This document shows, in pieces, positions 6,279-6,444 of a stretch of 6,444 bases of DNA (positions are counted from its first letter, which is position 1; each line of letters starts with the position of its first letter). A program made the translations under genes and the position numbers. A model generated the notes under the pieces. It was not told the origin of the DNA. It did no database searches and saw only the letters and a program-made list of their open reading frames with translations. Origin of the DNA: Candidatus Delongbacteria bacterium (GTDB lineage Bacteria > UBA4055); assembly GCA_013139625.1 (NCBI GenBank), contig WTAK01000452.1, positions 1-6,444 of the forward strand. Direction: 5' to 3'.

Positions 6279-6444
6279 TTACTTTTCTAAGATCCATGCA
6301 CCTTCAAAACCATCTGATACAACCTTTTGTTTTGCAACTTCAGCAGCAGCTTTAGTTTCATAAGGTCCTGTTAATACTTTATACAAACCTTCATTGTCAT
6401 AAATTTCAGAGTTTGTATAACCTAAAGATTTCATGCTATTCTCA
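6279..6444 (-). CDS. SPOR-domain protein, C-terminal fragment (5' part outside the window)
   Basis: The reverse strand carries 54 in-frame codons that run off the right edge and end in TAA at 6281-6279. The translated end includes LYKVLTGPYETKAAAEVAKQ and closes with SDGFEGAWILEK. This is the second half of a SPOR domain, the roughly 70-residue fold that binds denuded peptidoglycan: a beta strand ending in V-x-x-GPY, a helix rich in A and K, then a final strand after a glycine. SPOR proteins usually have a signal peptide or membrane anchor and act in the periplasm, often at the division septum; those parts would lie outside the window. The strong terminator downstream confirms the gene end. 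It could belong to a lipoprotein such as RlpA, an amidase or a stand-alone SPOR protein, and nothing here decides which. Confidence 0.85.
   Translation of the reverse strand, partial: ENSMKSLGYTNSEIYDNEGLYKVLTGPYETKAAAEVAKQKVVSDGFEGAWILEK

Overview
This is an AT-rich window (about one third G+C by eye), densely coding on both strands. It looks like a Gram-negative, two-membrane bacterium: there is a DsbD electron transporter with a signal peptide and periplasmic domain, and a SPOR-domain protein, a family typical of the periplasm of diderms. The phylum cannot be fixed from sequence alone. The AT bias, the family of small nucleotidyltransferases and the membrane glycosyltransferase would fit Bacteroidota/FCB-type or other anaerobic diderm lineages, but this is inference.

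Left half, plus strand (2-3935): four genes in the same direction with gaps of 32 bp, 36 bp and then a 1-bp stop/start overlap, so probably one transcript. They are a membrane glycosyltransferase of family GT2 (its start lies before the window), the ribosome-assembly GTPase Der, a response regulator whose C-terminal part looks like a histidine-kinase dimerisation domain without the ATPase domain, and a sugar-1-phosphate nucleotidyltransferase. The mix suggests envelope glycan synthesis next to a housekeeping GTPase and a signalling protein.

Right half, minus strand (6157 down to 3916): a two-gene redox operon. A full-length DsbD comes first and a cytoplasmic-type thioredoxin follows 19 bp downstream. 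Thioredoxin is the known cytoplasmic electron donor of DsbD, so the pair could form a complete relay from cytoplasm to periplasm. A plausible promoter sits in the short gap upstream of dsbD. The thioredoxin gene meets the nucleotidyltransferase gene tail to tail with a 20-bp overlap.

Right edge, minus strand (6279-6444): the C-terminal 54 residues of a SPOR-domain protein, followed by a clear intrinsic terminator (8-bp stem and a run of nine T) which separates it from the dsbD operon.

No RNA gene, mobile element, CRISPR array or prophage signal was seen, and no gap between genes exceeds about 125 bp. I did not find a convincing undescribed system. The most interesting items are the unusual response regulator, the dsbD-trx pairing with an altered buried residue in the thioredoxin, and an excess of GATC tied to codon context.
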